The translations under genes were made by a program, and so were the position numbers. The notes under the pieces were generated by a model. It worked only from the letters and a program-made list of their open reading frames with translations. It was not told the origin of the DNA and ran no database searches. Shown in pieces: positions 7,741-15,221 of a DNA stretch of 64,000 bases (its first letter is position 1; every line of letters begins with the position of its first letter). Origin of the DNA: Flavobacterium psychrophilum (GTDB taxonomy: Bacteria > Bacteroidota > Bacteroidia > Flavobacteriales > Flavobacteriaceae); NCBI GenBank assembly GCA_945862065.1, contig CAMAWT010000002.1:1-64000 (forward strand), in the 5' to 3' direction.

Positions 7741-8928
7741 ATGATAAACCCATCAGTTTTTGGTTGGATAGATAAATTTTTCATTGAACAAACGCATTTT
7801 GATTTGTATGATGACATTGATTTATTCTACAAAAACATCAGAAATTCTGGGTTTGTATACGGTCATATAGTAAAGTTCCCATTTGAAAACAACTATCCTA
7901 TTGAAAATTGGAAATATGATGAAATAAGTAAAGTAGCTTTTTTATCTGTACTTTTTGAAGTATTCCATTTTACAAAAAAAGATTTAAATGCATCAAATTT
8001 TATTCATAATGCAACTTTATTTTATGATGAAATTTATCCAAAAAACAACTTCCATTTTAGCTTTGGAAAAATAAGTGATTCGCAAAAATTAGAAGATATT
8101 ATTGGATCTCGAATTAAAACTAATAAAGATATCATTAGTAAAAATTTTACGCCAATTGTAACCAATGCCCTTTTATTTGTGGATGTTTTGGCATTTCAAA
8201 AATACTTACTAGAAGGTTTTGTTCCTGAAAATTATTTGAAGAAATTTGAAGAATTAATTTTAAATATTGTAACGTATTCTTTATCAGTAAAATCTACTAA
8301 ATCTGAAAATGACACCTTATTGATCAAACTTTTTGAAAGATCAACTAGGTACACAAAATTTGAAAATATCAGTAAATATGGATCTATTGACGATTTACCT
8401 TTGCATACAATTAATGACCCATTAGAGAAATATTATTTAATTGATCTTGCCGGACTCACACTTTGGAGTGATGGTGTTATTGAAAAGGAAGAGCTTGTTT
8501 TTTTAGAAAAACTTTCAGAAAAATTAGGAGTTGGTGAGGAATTTGTTAAAACAAGTGTCGATTCGATTGATTTATTTATCCGTAAATATAAGTCTGAAAT
8601 TCAATACTTTAACCATTCAAATCCTGTTAAACATTTTTATGATCAAACTACAAACAATGTTGAAGTTTTGGTCAAAAGAAATAAGACTAGATTGTCAAAA
8701 GAACTCCATGAAAGTAAAGAACTTATGTCTCTTTTGGCGCAATCTACCCTCAGAGAATTGAACAAAGACGAAAAAAAGAAAGTAAAAAAACAGTTACTTG
8801 ACATTTGTAAAAGCATTCCGTCGTTAACTATTTTTTTACTTCCAGGAGGTGGGCTTTTATTACCCTTGTTAATAAAATTTATCCCACAATTGCTACCGTC
8901 AGCATTTAATGAGAATTTAAAAGATTAA
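7741..8928 (+). CDS. LETM1-related protein
   Basis: A 395-aa protein whose C-terminal about 60 residues (LRELNKDEKKKVKKQL, then IPSLTIFLLPGGGLLLPLL and FIPQLLPSAF) match the LETM1-like signature used to name LETM1-related biofilm-associated proteins in flavobacteria. The middle contains a TerB-like acidic helical stretch (WSDGVIEKEELVFLEKLSEKLG). The N-terminal half is not recognised. Mitochondrial LETM1 affects ion homeostasis and ribosome binding; the bacterial role is unknown. The gene is convergent with the carbonic anhydrase and the two stop codons share bases (TTAA). Confidence 0.75.
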   Translation: MINPSVFGWIDKFFIEQTHFDLYDDIDLFYKNIRNSGFVYGHIVKFPFENNYPIENWKYDEISKVAFLSVLFEVFHFTKKDLNASNFIHNATLFYDEIYPKNNFHFSFGKISDSQKLEDIIGSRIKTNKDIISKNFTPIVTNALLFVDVLAFQKYLLEGFVPENYLKKFEELILNIVTYSLSVKSTKSENDTLLIKLFERSTRYTKFENISKYGSIDDLPLHTINDPLEKYYLIDLAGLTLWSDGVIEKEELVFLEKLSEKLGVGEEFVKTSVDSIDLFIRKYKSEIQYFNHSNPVKHFYDQTTNNVEVLVKRNKTRLSKELHESKELMSLLAQSTLRELNKDEKKKVKKQLLDICKSIPSLTIFLLPGGGLLLPLLIKFIPQLLPSAFNENLKD

Positions 8929-9560
8929 AATTTCAATTGATATACTTCGTCCAAATCTTTGTTGGAACTAATATTCACTTCTAAATCTGTTACATAACCT
9001 GAATTTAAACCATATACCCAGCCATGCAAAGTTAGTTCTTGACCACTTTTCCATGCGGCTTGTACAATAGAAGTTTTAGCTAAATCATACACTTGTTCTT
9101 TAACATTAATATCTACAAAAGTGTTGAATCTTTCTTCTTCGTTTTCAATACCATCCAAATACTCACTATGTAAGCGATATACATTTTTTATATGTCGAAT
9201 CCAATTATCAATGATACCAATTGAATCATTTCCCATAGCCGCTTTCACACCGCCACATCCATAATGACCACAAACCAAAACGTGTTTTACTTTCAATACA
9301 TTTACGGCATAATCTAAAACACTAAGCATGTTCATATCCGTATGAACCACCATATTTGCAATATTTCTATGAACAAATACTTCTCCAGGTTTGGCTCCGA
9401 TTATTTCATTAGCAGGAACTCTACTATCTGAACAACCAATCCATAATAAATGTGGGCTTTGCCCTTTTGCTAAATCTTTAAAATAATCTTGATCTAGAGC
9501 TAATTGAGTTTCTACCCAAGTTTTATTATTGTCTAATATTTTTTTATAAAATTCTGTCAT
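8925..9560 (-). CDS. can: Beta-class carbonic anhydrase
   Basis: This 211-aa enzyme interconverts CO2 and bicarbonate. The zinc site is complete: C43 and D45-x-R47 in IGCSDSRVP, then H99 and C102 in CGHYGCGG, as expected for beta-carbonic anhydrases. It lies 4 bp downstream of the SulP transporter gene, so the two are almost certainly co-transcribed and act as a bicarbonate uptake/hydration pair. Confidence 0.95.
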   Translation of the reverse strand: MTEFYKKILDNNKTWVETQLALDQDYFKDLAKGQSPHLLWIGCSDSRVPANEIIGAKPGEVFVHRNIANMVVHTDMNMLSVLDYAVNVLKVKHVLVCGHYGCGGVKAAMGNDSIGIIDNWIRHIKNVYRLHSEYLDGIENEEERFNTFVDINVKEQVYDLAKTSIVQAAWKSGQELTLHGWVYGLNSGYVTDLEVNISSNKDLDEVYQLKF

Positions 9561-9564
9561 TTTT

Positions 9565-11208
9565 TTATTTTTTTAATTGTGAAACTGGAATCATTTTTCG
9601 TTTTAACACATCATATTTGTGTTCAATTGTAACTGTATTTTCGAAAATTTCAGTGTTTTCTAAATTATATGCGTCTTTAAAACCAATCAATTCAACAGAA
9701 ATTCCCTCGTCTACAGCTCTGATATTTTTAAATTCTTCAATCAAATCCAAAACATCATGTGCAATATAAACTGTGTCTTCTGCATTAATAATTACTTTGG
9801 AATTTTCAGGAATATCCATTAATGTTTGTTTGATAGAAGCTTTATTCAAAAAAGAAACTTCTTGAGCCAAATCAATATGAATAATATCACCATCATGATA
9901 TTCTTCTTTTCTAAAATGATAGGCTCTTTTTAAATTACCTTTCAATACAAATATAATACTTATAATCATACCCAATAAAACTCCTTTTAGCAAATCCGTA
10001 AAAACTACAGCTACAAAAGTTGCTATAAAAGGGACAAACTGATATTTCCCTTTTTCAAAAAAGTGCTTGATTATTTTAGGATTAGCTAATTTGTATCCAA
10101 CCAATAAAAGTATGGCAGCCAAAGTAGCCAACGGAATCTTGTTTAATAAAGCAGGAACAGCTAATACACTAATTAAGAGTAATATCCCGTGAATTATTGC
10201 TGACATTTTTGATTTGGCACCCGCATTATTATTCGCAGATGTTCTCACAACCACCGATGTCATGGGTAAACCACCTAAAAGTGAACTAATAATATTTCCT
10301 AATCCTTGTGCTTTTAATTCAACATTTGTATCGGTATATCTTTTTTGCGCATCCATTCTATCGGCAGCTTCAATGCATAAAAGCGTTTCTATAGAAGCTA
10401 CAATGGCAATAGTGACCCCAACAATCCAAACTTTGGAGTTTGTAATAGCAGTAAAATCAGGAAATACGAAGATGGCAGCCAATTCATCTAAATTTTGTGG
10501 AACAGGCAATTTTACCAAATGATCAGCTGAAACGGCAAAACCATTGTTTGAATGTATAAAAAACTCATTCAACAAAATCCCTACTAAAACAGCAACTAAC
10601 GCCGCCGGAACAAGCTTTATTTTTTGTAAAAACTTTATACGATTCCAAACGATTAGTATTGATAATGAAACCAAAGTTATAATAAGAGAACCTATTTGCA
10701 TATCTTGAAAAACACCAATAATCTCTGAAAAAGTATTTTTTCCGTCTTCTTGAAAAAAAGATAAATCGCCAAAATAATCTTTATCCAAACCTACTGCATG
10801 CGGAATTTGTTTCAAAAATATAATAACTCCAATACCCGCAAGCATCCCTTCAATAACGTTATTCGGAAAATAATTAGATATACTTCCCGCCTTTACAAAA
10901 CCTAAAATCAATTGAATACAACCCGCAATCAATCCTGCTAATAAAAAAGCATTAAAAGTACCCAAATCGGTGATTGCTACTAAAACAATTGCTGTTAATC
11001 CCGCAGCTGGCCCTGTAACGCTTAGGTGCGATTGGCTTAAATAACCAACGATGATTCCGCCTACAACTCCCGAAATTATTCCTGCAAAAAGTGGTGCGCC
11101 AGAGGCTAAAGCTATACCCAAACAAAGTGGAAGCGCTACCAAAAATACCACTAAACCAGATGCAAAATCTGATTTAAGGTTTGAAAAAAGATTGATTTTT
11201 TTTGTCAT
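9565..11208 (-). CDS. SulP family anion transporter (probable bicarbonate transporter)
   Basis: A 547-aa inner-membrane protein with the SulP fold: N-terminal SGLVVFLVALPLCLGIALASG, multiple hydrophobic helices, a TDTNVELKAQGLGN segment and a C-terminal STAS-like domain (about residues 430-530). SulP members carry sulfate, bicarbonate or other anions; substrate cannot be read from sequence. Pairing with a beta-carbonic anhydrase 4 bp downstream strongly suggests bicarbonate, as in BicA-like systems. Confidence 0.88.
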   Translation of the reverse strand: MTKKINLFSNLKSDFASGLVVFLVALPLCLGIALASGAPLFAGIISGVVGGIIVGYLSQSHLSVTGPAAGLTAIVLVAITDLGTFNAFLLAGLIAGCIQLILGFVKAGSISNYFPNNVIEGMLAGIGVIIFLKQIPHAVGLDKDYFGDLSFFQEDGKNTFSEIIGVFQDMQIGSLIITLVSLSILIVWNRIKFLQKIKLVPAALVAVLVGILLNEFFIHSNNGFAVSADHLVKLPVPQNLDELAAIFVFPDFTAITNSKVWIVGVTIAIVASIETLLCIEAADRMDAQKRYTDTNVELKAQGLGNIISSLLGGLPMTSVVVRTSANNNAGAKSKMSAIIHGILLLISVLAVPALLNKIPLATLAAILLLVGYKLANPKIIKHFFEKGKYQFVPFIATFVAVVFTDLLKGVLLGMIISIIFVLKGNLKRAYHFRKEEYHDGDIIHIDLAQEVSFLNKASIKQTLMDIPENSKVIINAEDTVYIAHDVLDLIEEFKNIRAVDEGISVELIGFKDAYNLENTEIFENTVTIEHKYDVLKRKMIPVSQLKK

Positions 11209-11271
11209 TACCTATTAAATAATTTATAAACATAAAACATTCACATTACGTGAAACTTACTCTGATATAAA

Positions 11272-11550
11272 CTAAACCATTTTGGGAGGCGGAATGACAA
11301 TATCAAATGAAATAGAATCTAAATTTGATATATTTTTAAGGATGATTTTTGGGTTATTTCTGTTTGAAAAATTTCTAACAACATATTTGTGCTCAAAATC
11401 AATCGATTCTAAAAGGTCTTTAACATCTTTTTGTGTTTCTTTATCATCTATAGAATACAAAATAGATACATCTGATTTTTTCTCAATCAATGTCACAATA
11501 GTAGGCATCGAAAGAAAAGAAACAAAAATAAATAATAATATGTTAACCAT
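11272..11550 (-). CDS. Small single-span membrane protein, unknown function
   Basis: A 92-aa protein with one N-terminal membrane helix (MVNILLFIFVSFLSMPTIV) and a polar domain ending in IVIPPPKMV. The ATG at 11550 is preferred to an upstream TTG because a TAnnTTTG box lies at 11564-11571. No known family is assigned. It is upstream of the SulP gene on the same strand with a 63-bp gap, and divergent from the OxyR gene. An open frame on the opposite strand over the same DNA lacks a credible start signal and is treated as a shadow. Confidence 0.6.
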   Translation of the reverse strand: MVNILLFIFVSFLSMPTIVTLIEKKSDVSILYSIDDKETQKDVKDLLESIDFEHKYVVRNFSNRNNPKIILKNISNLDSISFDIVIPPPKMV

Positions 11551-11563
11551 TATTCTCACGAAA

Positions 11564-11571
11564 CAAAAGTA
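11564..11571 (-). promoter_or_regulatory. -7 promoter box (minus strand TACTTTTG)
   Basis: TAnnTTTG on the minus strand, 13 nt upstream of the ATG at 11550. It decides the start of the small membrane protein. Confidence 0.55.
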
Positions 11572-11663
11572 ACTTTTCCTATCAAATAGCAAAAGCTATT
11601 ATACAAATTTTAACAATTTATTTATCTGAAAGTAAAAATACAATTATTAACTATAAATTAATC

Positions 11664-11699
11664 TGATAGTTTTTATATTTGTATCAAAATAAATGATAC
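11664..11699. promoter_or_regulatory. OxyR-type promoter with repeated TGATA/TATCA half-sites
   Basis: TGATA (11664-11668), TATCA (11682-11686) and TGATA (11694-11698) surround the -7 box TATATTTG at 11674-11681. The last pair forms GTATCA-N7-TGATAC, a perfect 6-bp inverted repeat ending 1 nt before the ATG. This is a likely autoregulatory operator for the LysR-type regulator. The spacing does not match the canonical E. coli OxyR site. Confidence 0.5.
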
Positions 11700-11700
11700 C

Positions 11701-12642
11701 ATGACCATTACTCAACTTCAATATGTGTTAGCCGTTGCCGAATATAAAAATTTTACTTTGGCGGCAGAAAAGTGTTTTGTGACACAACCAACCCTCAGCA
11801 TGCAAATTCAAAAGGTGGAAGAAGAATTAGGAATACTAATATTTGACCGATCAAAAAAACCAATACAACTCACAGAAATTGGTCACAAAATTGTAAACCA
11901 AGCCAAAAATATTGTCAACGAGGCCGATAGAATCCAAGACATTGTAGATCAACAAAAAGGTTTCATTGGTGGCGAATTCAGACTCGGAATCATCCCCACC
12001 ATCATGCCTACGTTACTTCCGATGTTTTTGAATAATTTCATCATAAAATATCCTAAAGTAAAATTAATTATCGAAGAATTAACGACTCAAGACATCATCA
12101 CAAAACTCAACAACGGTCACATCGACGCGGCCATTGCGGCAACCCCGCTCAACGAAGAAAAAATCAAAGAAATTGTTCTCTATTTTGAACCGTTTGTTGC
12201 CTATATTCCAGAAAATAATGCCAATTATAACAAAACCGAAATTGAAGTATCCGATTTAAACATCGATGAAATACTGCTTCTCCAAGACGGACATTGTTTC
12301 AGAGACGGCATTTTAAACCTTTGCAAAAACACATCAAACCCAGACAAAACCCACTTCCAACTAGAAAGCGGAAGCTTTGAAACACTAGTAAAACTGGCCA
12401 ATGAAGGACTCGGCATCACCCTACTACCCTACCTGCACACCCTCGATTTAAATCCAAAAGACCAAACAAAACTCCGCCATTTCAAAGAGCCAAAACCAGC
12501 TCGCGAAGTAAGCTTAATTTATCCAAAAAACGAACTAAAAATTCACATCATTGATGCCTTAAGATCCACCATTTCCGGAGTAATAAAAGGTGCCATCACT
12601 TTTCAAAACGTACAAATAGTAAGCCCAAAACCTAGTAAATAA
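11701..12642 (+). CDS. oxyR: OxyR-type hydrogen peroxide-responsive LysR regulator
   Basis: This 313-aa LysR-type regulator has an N-terminal winged HTH (residues 1-60: LQYVLAVAEYKNFTLAAEKC) and a C-terminal sensor domain. The peroxide-sensing pair is present: GHCFRDGILNLC places cysteines at 199 and 208, the same numbers as the E. coli OxyR redox cysteines. It would activate antioxidant genes when these form a disulfide. A TAnnTTTG box and repeated half-sites precede the start. Codon usage near the 3' end is more C-rich on the coding strand than in the neighbours. Confidence 0.93.
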   Translation: MTITQLQYVLAVAEYKNFTLAAEKCFVTQPTLSMQIQKVEEELGILIFDRSKKPIQLTEIGHKIVNQAKNIVNEADRIQDIVDQQKGFIGGEFRLGIIPTIMPTLLPMFLNNFIIKYPKVKLIIEELTTQDIITKLNNGHIDAAIAATPLNEEKIKEIVLYFEPFVAYIPENNANYNKTEIEVSDLNIDEILLLQDGHCFRDGILNLCKNTSNPDKTHFQLESGSFETLVKLANEGLGITLLPYLHTLDLNPKDQTKLRHFKEPKPAREVSLIYPKNELKIHIIDALRSTISGVIKGAITFQNVQIVSPKPSK

Positions 12643-12651
12643 TTTTTTTTT

Positions 12652-12781
12652 AGAAGCACACAATTCCGTTTTTTCATCACAAATAGTCCCGCTTTCACCT
12701 TTATCTTGCTCCGTAAACTACGCAAGGATATCGGCTCAATCGGGGCTAGAACAGACGAGTAGATTTTCAGAAGAAGTTTTG
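12652..12781 (+). repeat. Boundary repeat R1 (island A, left end)
   Basis: A copy of a roughly 130-bp dispersed repeat that starts GAAGCAC and contains a GTCCCGC box, CCTTTATCTTGCTC, AAGGATATCGGCTC and CGGGGCTAGA before ending TTTTCAGAAGAAGTTTTG. Related copies occur at 14781, 21273, 50691, 51412, 54414 and 55883. Pairs around islands A, C and D face each other as inverted repeats. Confidence 0.8.
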
Positions 12782-12782
12782 T

Positions 12783-12950
12783 TAATTAGAAAATGAGATA
12801 ATTAGCGAATGTGCGGATTTGAAAATGTGCGGATTTGAAAATTTGAAAATTCGTATTGAAATTTGATATTGATATTGACATAGAAATTGCTATTGATATT
12901 GATATTGACATTGAAATTGCTATTGCTATTGATATTGCCATTGACAAAAT
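12783..12950. repeat. Low-complexity AT-rich spacer of island A
   Basis: It consists of AATTAGAAAATGAGATAATTAG, GTGCGGATTTGAAAAT direct repeats and many GATATTGATATTGAC units. A minus-strand open frame here encodes only Asn/Ile repeats and is not a gene. Similar AATTAGAAAATGAGATAATTAG segments occur near 19680 and 45755. Confidence 0.75.
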
Positions 12951-12975
12951 TGTCATTCCGTAGGAATCTCATAAA
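12951..12975. repeat. ATTCCGTAGGAAT palindrome module (island A)
   Basis: TGTCATTCCGTAGGAATCTC contains the palindrome ATTCC-GTA-GGAAT. The same module occurs in islands B (19792) and C (54962), always before the cargo gene. Confidence 0.85.
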
Positions 12976-12990
12976 TAATTTTTTTAAAAA

Positions 12991-13130
12991 AACTTCATCA
13001 AACCACCACAATTAAATATTTTTCTTACTTTTGAAAAATATACAAAAACACTAAACTGTTTTGAAGTTATCTGCCAAATAGAATAGGTTAAATACGCAAT
13101 GACTTTCGTATATATACAAGTTGGCAGTAA
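12991..13130 (+). promoter_or_regulatory. Conserved cassette-like leader (island A)
   Basis: It contains AATTAAATATTTTT, a -7 box TACTTTTG (13026-13033), ATACAAAAACACTAA, TGTTTTGAAGTT and CTGCCAA (13071), then GACTTTCG and TTGGCAGTAATTTT (13121). The CTGCCAA/TTGGCAG pair is inverted. Much of this leader reappears before the island C gene and a partly matching version before the island B gene, while the genes themselves are unrelated. Confidence 0.75.
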
Positions 13131-13165
13131 TTTTCAGAAACACTACAATAAACGAAACGATAGAA

Positions 13166-13792
13166 ATGGAAAAAAGAAATCTTAAAATAATATTCGCTTT
13201 TTTAATATGTATTCCTTGTTTTTGCCAAACTTCACCAGAAAACTTTTTAATTGAACTTAGAGAAAAGAAAATTGATACAATTTGTGTATTTGATGACTAT
13301 TCAGTTGGTTCTGTAAAACTTTATAGTGAAGAAACTATAAATGATTATTGCGAATTTGAACCAACCTATTTCTTTTGGAAGGAAAATAACAAAACCTTAT
13401 TGACGAAAAAAGATAGTTGTTTTGAATATTCAACAATTGAAATTAACGCAGATAAAATTTGGAAGGATTATTTCGAAAATGAAAGAGCAATTACAATTGA
13501 AAAAGTTAAGCATTATCAATTTATAGATATAGAAAATGGAAAAAAAAGAATACTCACCAAAATGCGTGATCATTCTCATCATCAAAACTTCAAAATTATT
13601 GTGAAAGAAAAGATAACTGAAAAGAGATTTGATGATTTTGATTTATTAAAATCTGCCGACAGTGATGGAAAAGAAGAAAATATGAATTACAAGTATAATC
13701 TTGATTTGAAGAGTAAAACGTTAATAAACGAAATTGCGAAGCTGGTTATGAAATATGAAAGAATGATAGCAAAAAAAAGGTTTAATAAATAA
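13166..13792 (+). CDS. Exported protein of unknown function (island A cargo 1)
   Basis: A 208-aa protein with a signal peptide (MEKRNLKIIFAFLICIPCFC, cleavage probably just after CQ). The mature part is rich in Lys, Glu and Asp with FDDYSVGSVKLYSEE and HSHHQNF segments; no domain is recognised. The ATG at 13166 is chosen over the TTG at 13121, which lies in a repeat module. It sits between CTGCCAA/TTGGCAG modules of island A, with a large hairpin site directly after it, so it looks like cassette cargo. Confidence 0.7.
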   Translation: MEKRNLKIIFAFLICIPCFCQTSPENFLIELREKKIDTICVFDDYSVGSVKLYSEETINDYCEFEPTYFFWKENNKTLLTKKDSCFEYSTIEINADKIWKDYFENERAITIEKVKHYQFIDIENGKKRILTKMRDHSHHQNFKIIVKEKITEKRFDDFDLLKSADSDGKEENMNYKYNLDLKSKTLINEIAKLVMKYERMIAKKRFNK

Positions 13793-13801
13793 AAAAAACT
13801 A

Positions 13802-13935
13802 CTGCCAACAGCCGTTTCTCGCAATTGCGAATTTTGTGGTAAGTTCACGTTCACGTTTCGCAAGAATTTTTATCTTTAACAGAAAATTAAAAGTTCCGAA
13901 GTTCGCAACTGACGAGAAGCCGCGAAACGTTGTAT
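13802..13935. other. attC-like imperfect hairpin between island A genes
   Basis: This 134-nt element starts CTGCCAACAGCCGTTTCTCG and ends CGAGAAGCCGCGAAACGTTGTAT. The outer arms (CGTTTCTCG near 13813, CGAGAAG..CGAAACG at 13913-13929) are inverted with unpaired bases, and an internal TCGCAATTGCGA palindrome is present. The 3' GTTGTAT box at 13929-13935 resembles the integron GTTRRRY core with one mismatch. Size and shape fit the longer integron attC sites, but no integrase is visible. Confidence 0.5.
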
Positions 13936-13957
13936 GCTATAATAGAAGAACTGAACG

Positions 13958-14422
13958 ATGAAAAAATACTTATTATTTATTTTTGTATTAATTGTAGTTT
14001 CTTGCACAAAAAAAGAAAGTACAAAAAAAGAAAATATTGAGAATTCAAAAATACCCAAAACAGAAAATAGAATTGTAGAAACTGTTTCTGAAAAGAATAC
14101 AGATATTAAAAGTGTACAAAATATTGACCGTCCGAAACAGAGCAAAATAATCAAATCAAAATTTGATTTAAATTTACTTTTTGGAATTTGGACATATGAC
14201 CCAGAAGGTCCGCACGCTGACTTTCAATTGACAAAGAAATCATTTTATGTTGTAGATTACGACGGAGATGGAGATATGCCATACCTCATAAACCAAGACA
14301 CAATTAAAGTTTACTATAACGATTATATTAGTGTTGGAATAATTAAAAATGCTACAAAAGACACTTTGAAAATTGATTGGGACGAAAACGGAATAACTAA
14401 TTATGTCAAGTGGAAAGAATAA
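13958..14422 (+). CDS. Small lipoprotein of unknown function (island A cargo 2)
   Basis: A 154-aa protein with a lipoprotein signal (MKKYLLFIFVLIVVSC, lipobox VVSC), a Lys/Glu/Asn-rich linker to about residue 70, then a compact domain (LLFGIWTYDPEGPHADFQL, VVDYDGDGDMPYLI, DTLKIDWDENG) resembling small beta-rich secreted domains. Its function is not recognised. It lies between two attC-like elements (13802-13935 and 14431-14486) in the same orientation as cargo 1, as expected for successive cassettes. Confidence 0.7.
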   Translation: MKKYLLFIFVLIVVSCTKKESTKKENIENSKIPKTENRIVETVSEKNTDIKSVQNIDRPKQSKIIKSKFDLNLLFGIWTYDPEGPHADFQLTKKSFYVVDYDGDGDMPYLINQDTIKVYYNDYISVGIIKNATKDTLKIDWDENGITNYVKWKE

Positions 14423-14430
14423 TTACAGCA

Positions 14431-14486
14431 TTAACAGCTAAAGTTTCGTTGCGGCTGAAAGCCGAGCAATGAAACTCCGGTTGAAC
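14431..14486. other. attC-like hairpin after island A cargo 2
   Basis: TTAACAGC is followed by a hairpin at 14443-14475 (GTTTCGTTGCGGCT, GAAA loop, AGCCGAGCAATGAAAC with a 2-nt bulge) and then GTTGAAC at 14480-14486, which fits the GTTRRRY core consensus exactly. Near-identical elements follow the cargo genes of islands B and C. Confidence 0.55.
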
Positions 14487-14545
14487 GGAACCGATTACAT
14501 TCACGCCCCTTATGGGTTTATCGAAAAGTTTTTTGTTAGATTTTC

Positions 14546-14566
14546 AAGAGGATTTAGTTCCTCTTT
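14546..14566 (+). terminator. Terminator-like hairpin of island A
   Basis: AAGAGGA and TCCTCTT pair around a 6-nt loop. The island B and C versions are followed by longer T runs, so this copy may be weaker. Confidence 0.55.
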
Positions 14567-14585
14567 ATCGGTAGCTATTAATTAC

Positions 14586-14614
14586 ACCTACAAGGTTTTT
14601 GAAACCAAGCAGGT
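14586..14614. repeat. ACCT-CAAGGTTT palindrome (island A)
   Basis: ACCTACAAGGTTTTTGAAAC, continuing CAAGCAGGT, is an imperfect palindrome. The same element lies at 21080-21108 and 55791-55818 at the matching position in the other islands. Confidence 0.75.
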
Positions 14615-14780
14615 GGGAATGCGTAATTCACAATTCAATTTCAATTTCAAAAATCAATTGGTTCAAACACTAATTTACTTCGCCTGTTCGCTTTGCTCGA
14701 GTCACAAAATAGCAAAATTTAAAAACTCTGAAACTTTGCAACACATAAACCTAATAAACCCCATAAACCTAATAAACTTT
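14615..14780. repeat. AT-rich spacer with inverted shared block (island A)
   Basis: No gene is seen. A block at 14677-14708 (ACTTCGCCTGTTCGCTTTGC, then TCGAGTCACAAA) occurs in reverse complement at 54684-54715 of island C. The rest is simple ATAAACC-type repeats. The open frame from 14469 through this segment is repeat DNA. Confidence 0.7.
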
Positions 14781-14920
14781 CAACAAAATATCTTCTGAAA
14801 AACAAAACGTGAAGCCTAGCCCTGATGGAAGCGATATCCTCTTGTGTAGCGCCAGCGGAGCAAGAGATATAGCGGACAGCAGGACAAAATACCTATAGGA
14901 ACGGATTTATGTGCTTCTGA
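14781..14920 (-). repeat. Boundary repeat R2 (island A, right end)
   Basis: Inverted relative to R1: it reads CAACAAAATATCTTCTGAAA, then AGCCTAGCCCTGATGGA, GATATCC, GATATAGCGGACAGCAGGAC and ends GTGCTTCTG. R1 and R2 face each other and define island A. Confidence 0.8.
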
Positions 14921-14932
14921 AAAAAAAGGCGT

Positions 14933-15166
14933 TTATTTTATCTCTTTTACACCTTTCATAAACAACCATTTCATATACAATTTTTCGCCTTCATTGGTTT
15001 TAACTGCTTGAAATTGTGGTGCCAAAATAGTTCCAACAACAAAGGAAGTTACCGGAATCCAAAATCCGGTTAATCCGGTGTAAGCTGCAATTAAAAATCG
15101 TGCAACAATAAAAAAAAGTGCAAAACTAAGTAATTGAAATATAAATGCTTTTGTTGATTTTTTCAT
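14933..15166 (-). CDS. Small two-span inner membrane protein
   Basis: A 77-aa protein with two hydrophobic segments (about residues 9-30 and 33-48) and a basic C-terminal tail (LYMKWLFMKGVKEIK). No family is assigned. It follows secA on the same strand across a terminator, and its 3' end abuts boundary repeat R2, so island A begins right after it. It is probably chromosomal backbone rather than cargo. Confidence 0.65.
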   Translation of the reverse strand: MKKSTKAFIFQLLSFALFFIVARFLIAAYTGLTGFWIPVTSFVVGTILAPQFQAVKTNEGEKLYMKWLFMKGVKEIK

Positions 15167-15184
15167 GATAATTTGGTTTAAAAA

Positions 15185-15213
15185 AAACTGCCTAATGATT
15201 CATTAGACAGTTT
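15185..15213 (-). terminator. secA terminator
   Basis: AAACTG-C-CTAATGA pairs with TCATTAG-A-CAGTTT (one internal mismatch), and an A run on the plus strand gives a U tract for minus-strand transcripts. It is 8 bp past the secA stop. Confidence 0.85.
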
Positions 15214-15221
15214 CTACTTGA

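Noticed and set aside
11282-11572. Plus-strand frame antisense to the small membrane protein gene
   Set aside because: The minus-strand frame has a -7 box, ATG and membrane helix; the plus frame has no comparable support.
12802-13011. Asn/Ile-rich open reading frame on the minus strand
   Set aside because: It is the translation of GATATTGATATTGAC simple repeats and has no homology-like features.
14469-14798. Open reading frame of 109 codons in island A
   Set aside because: It lies entirely in the hairpin, terminator and palindrome modules; a similar frame recurs at 21005 because the DNA repeat recurs, and no start signal is present.
12640-14930. Islands as insertion sequences
   Set aside because: No transposase frame, intact or broken, is visible in any island.
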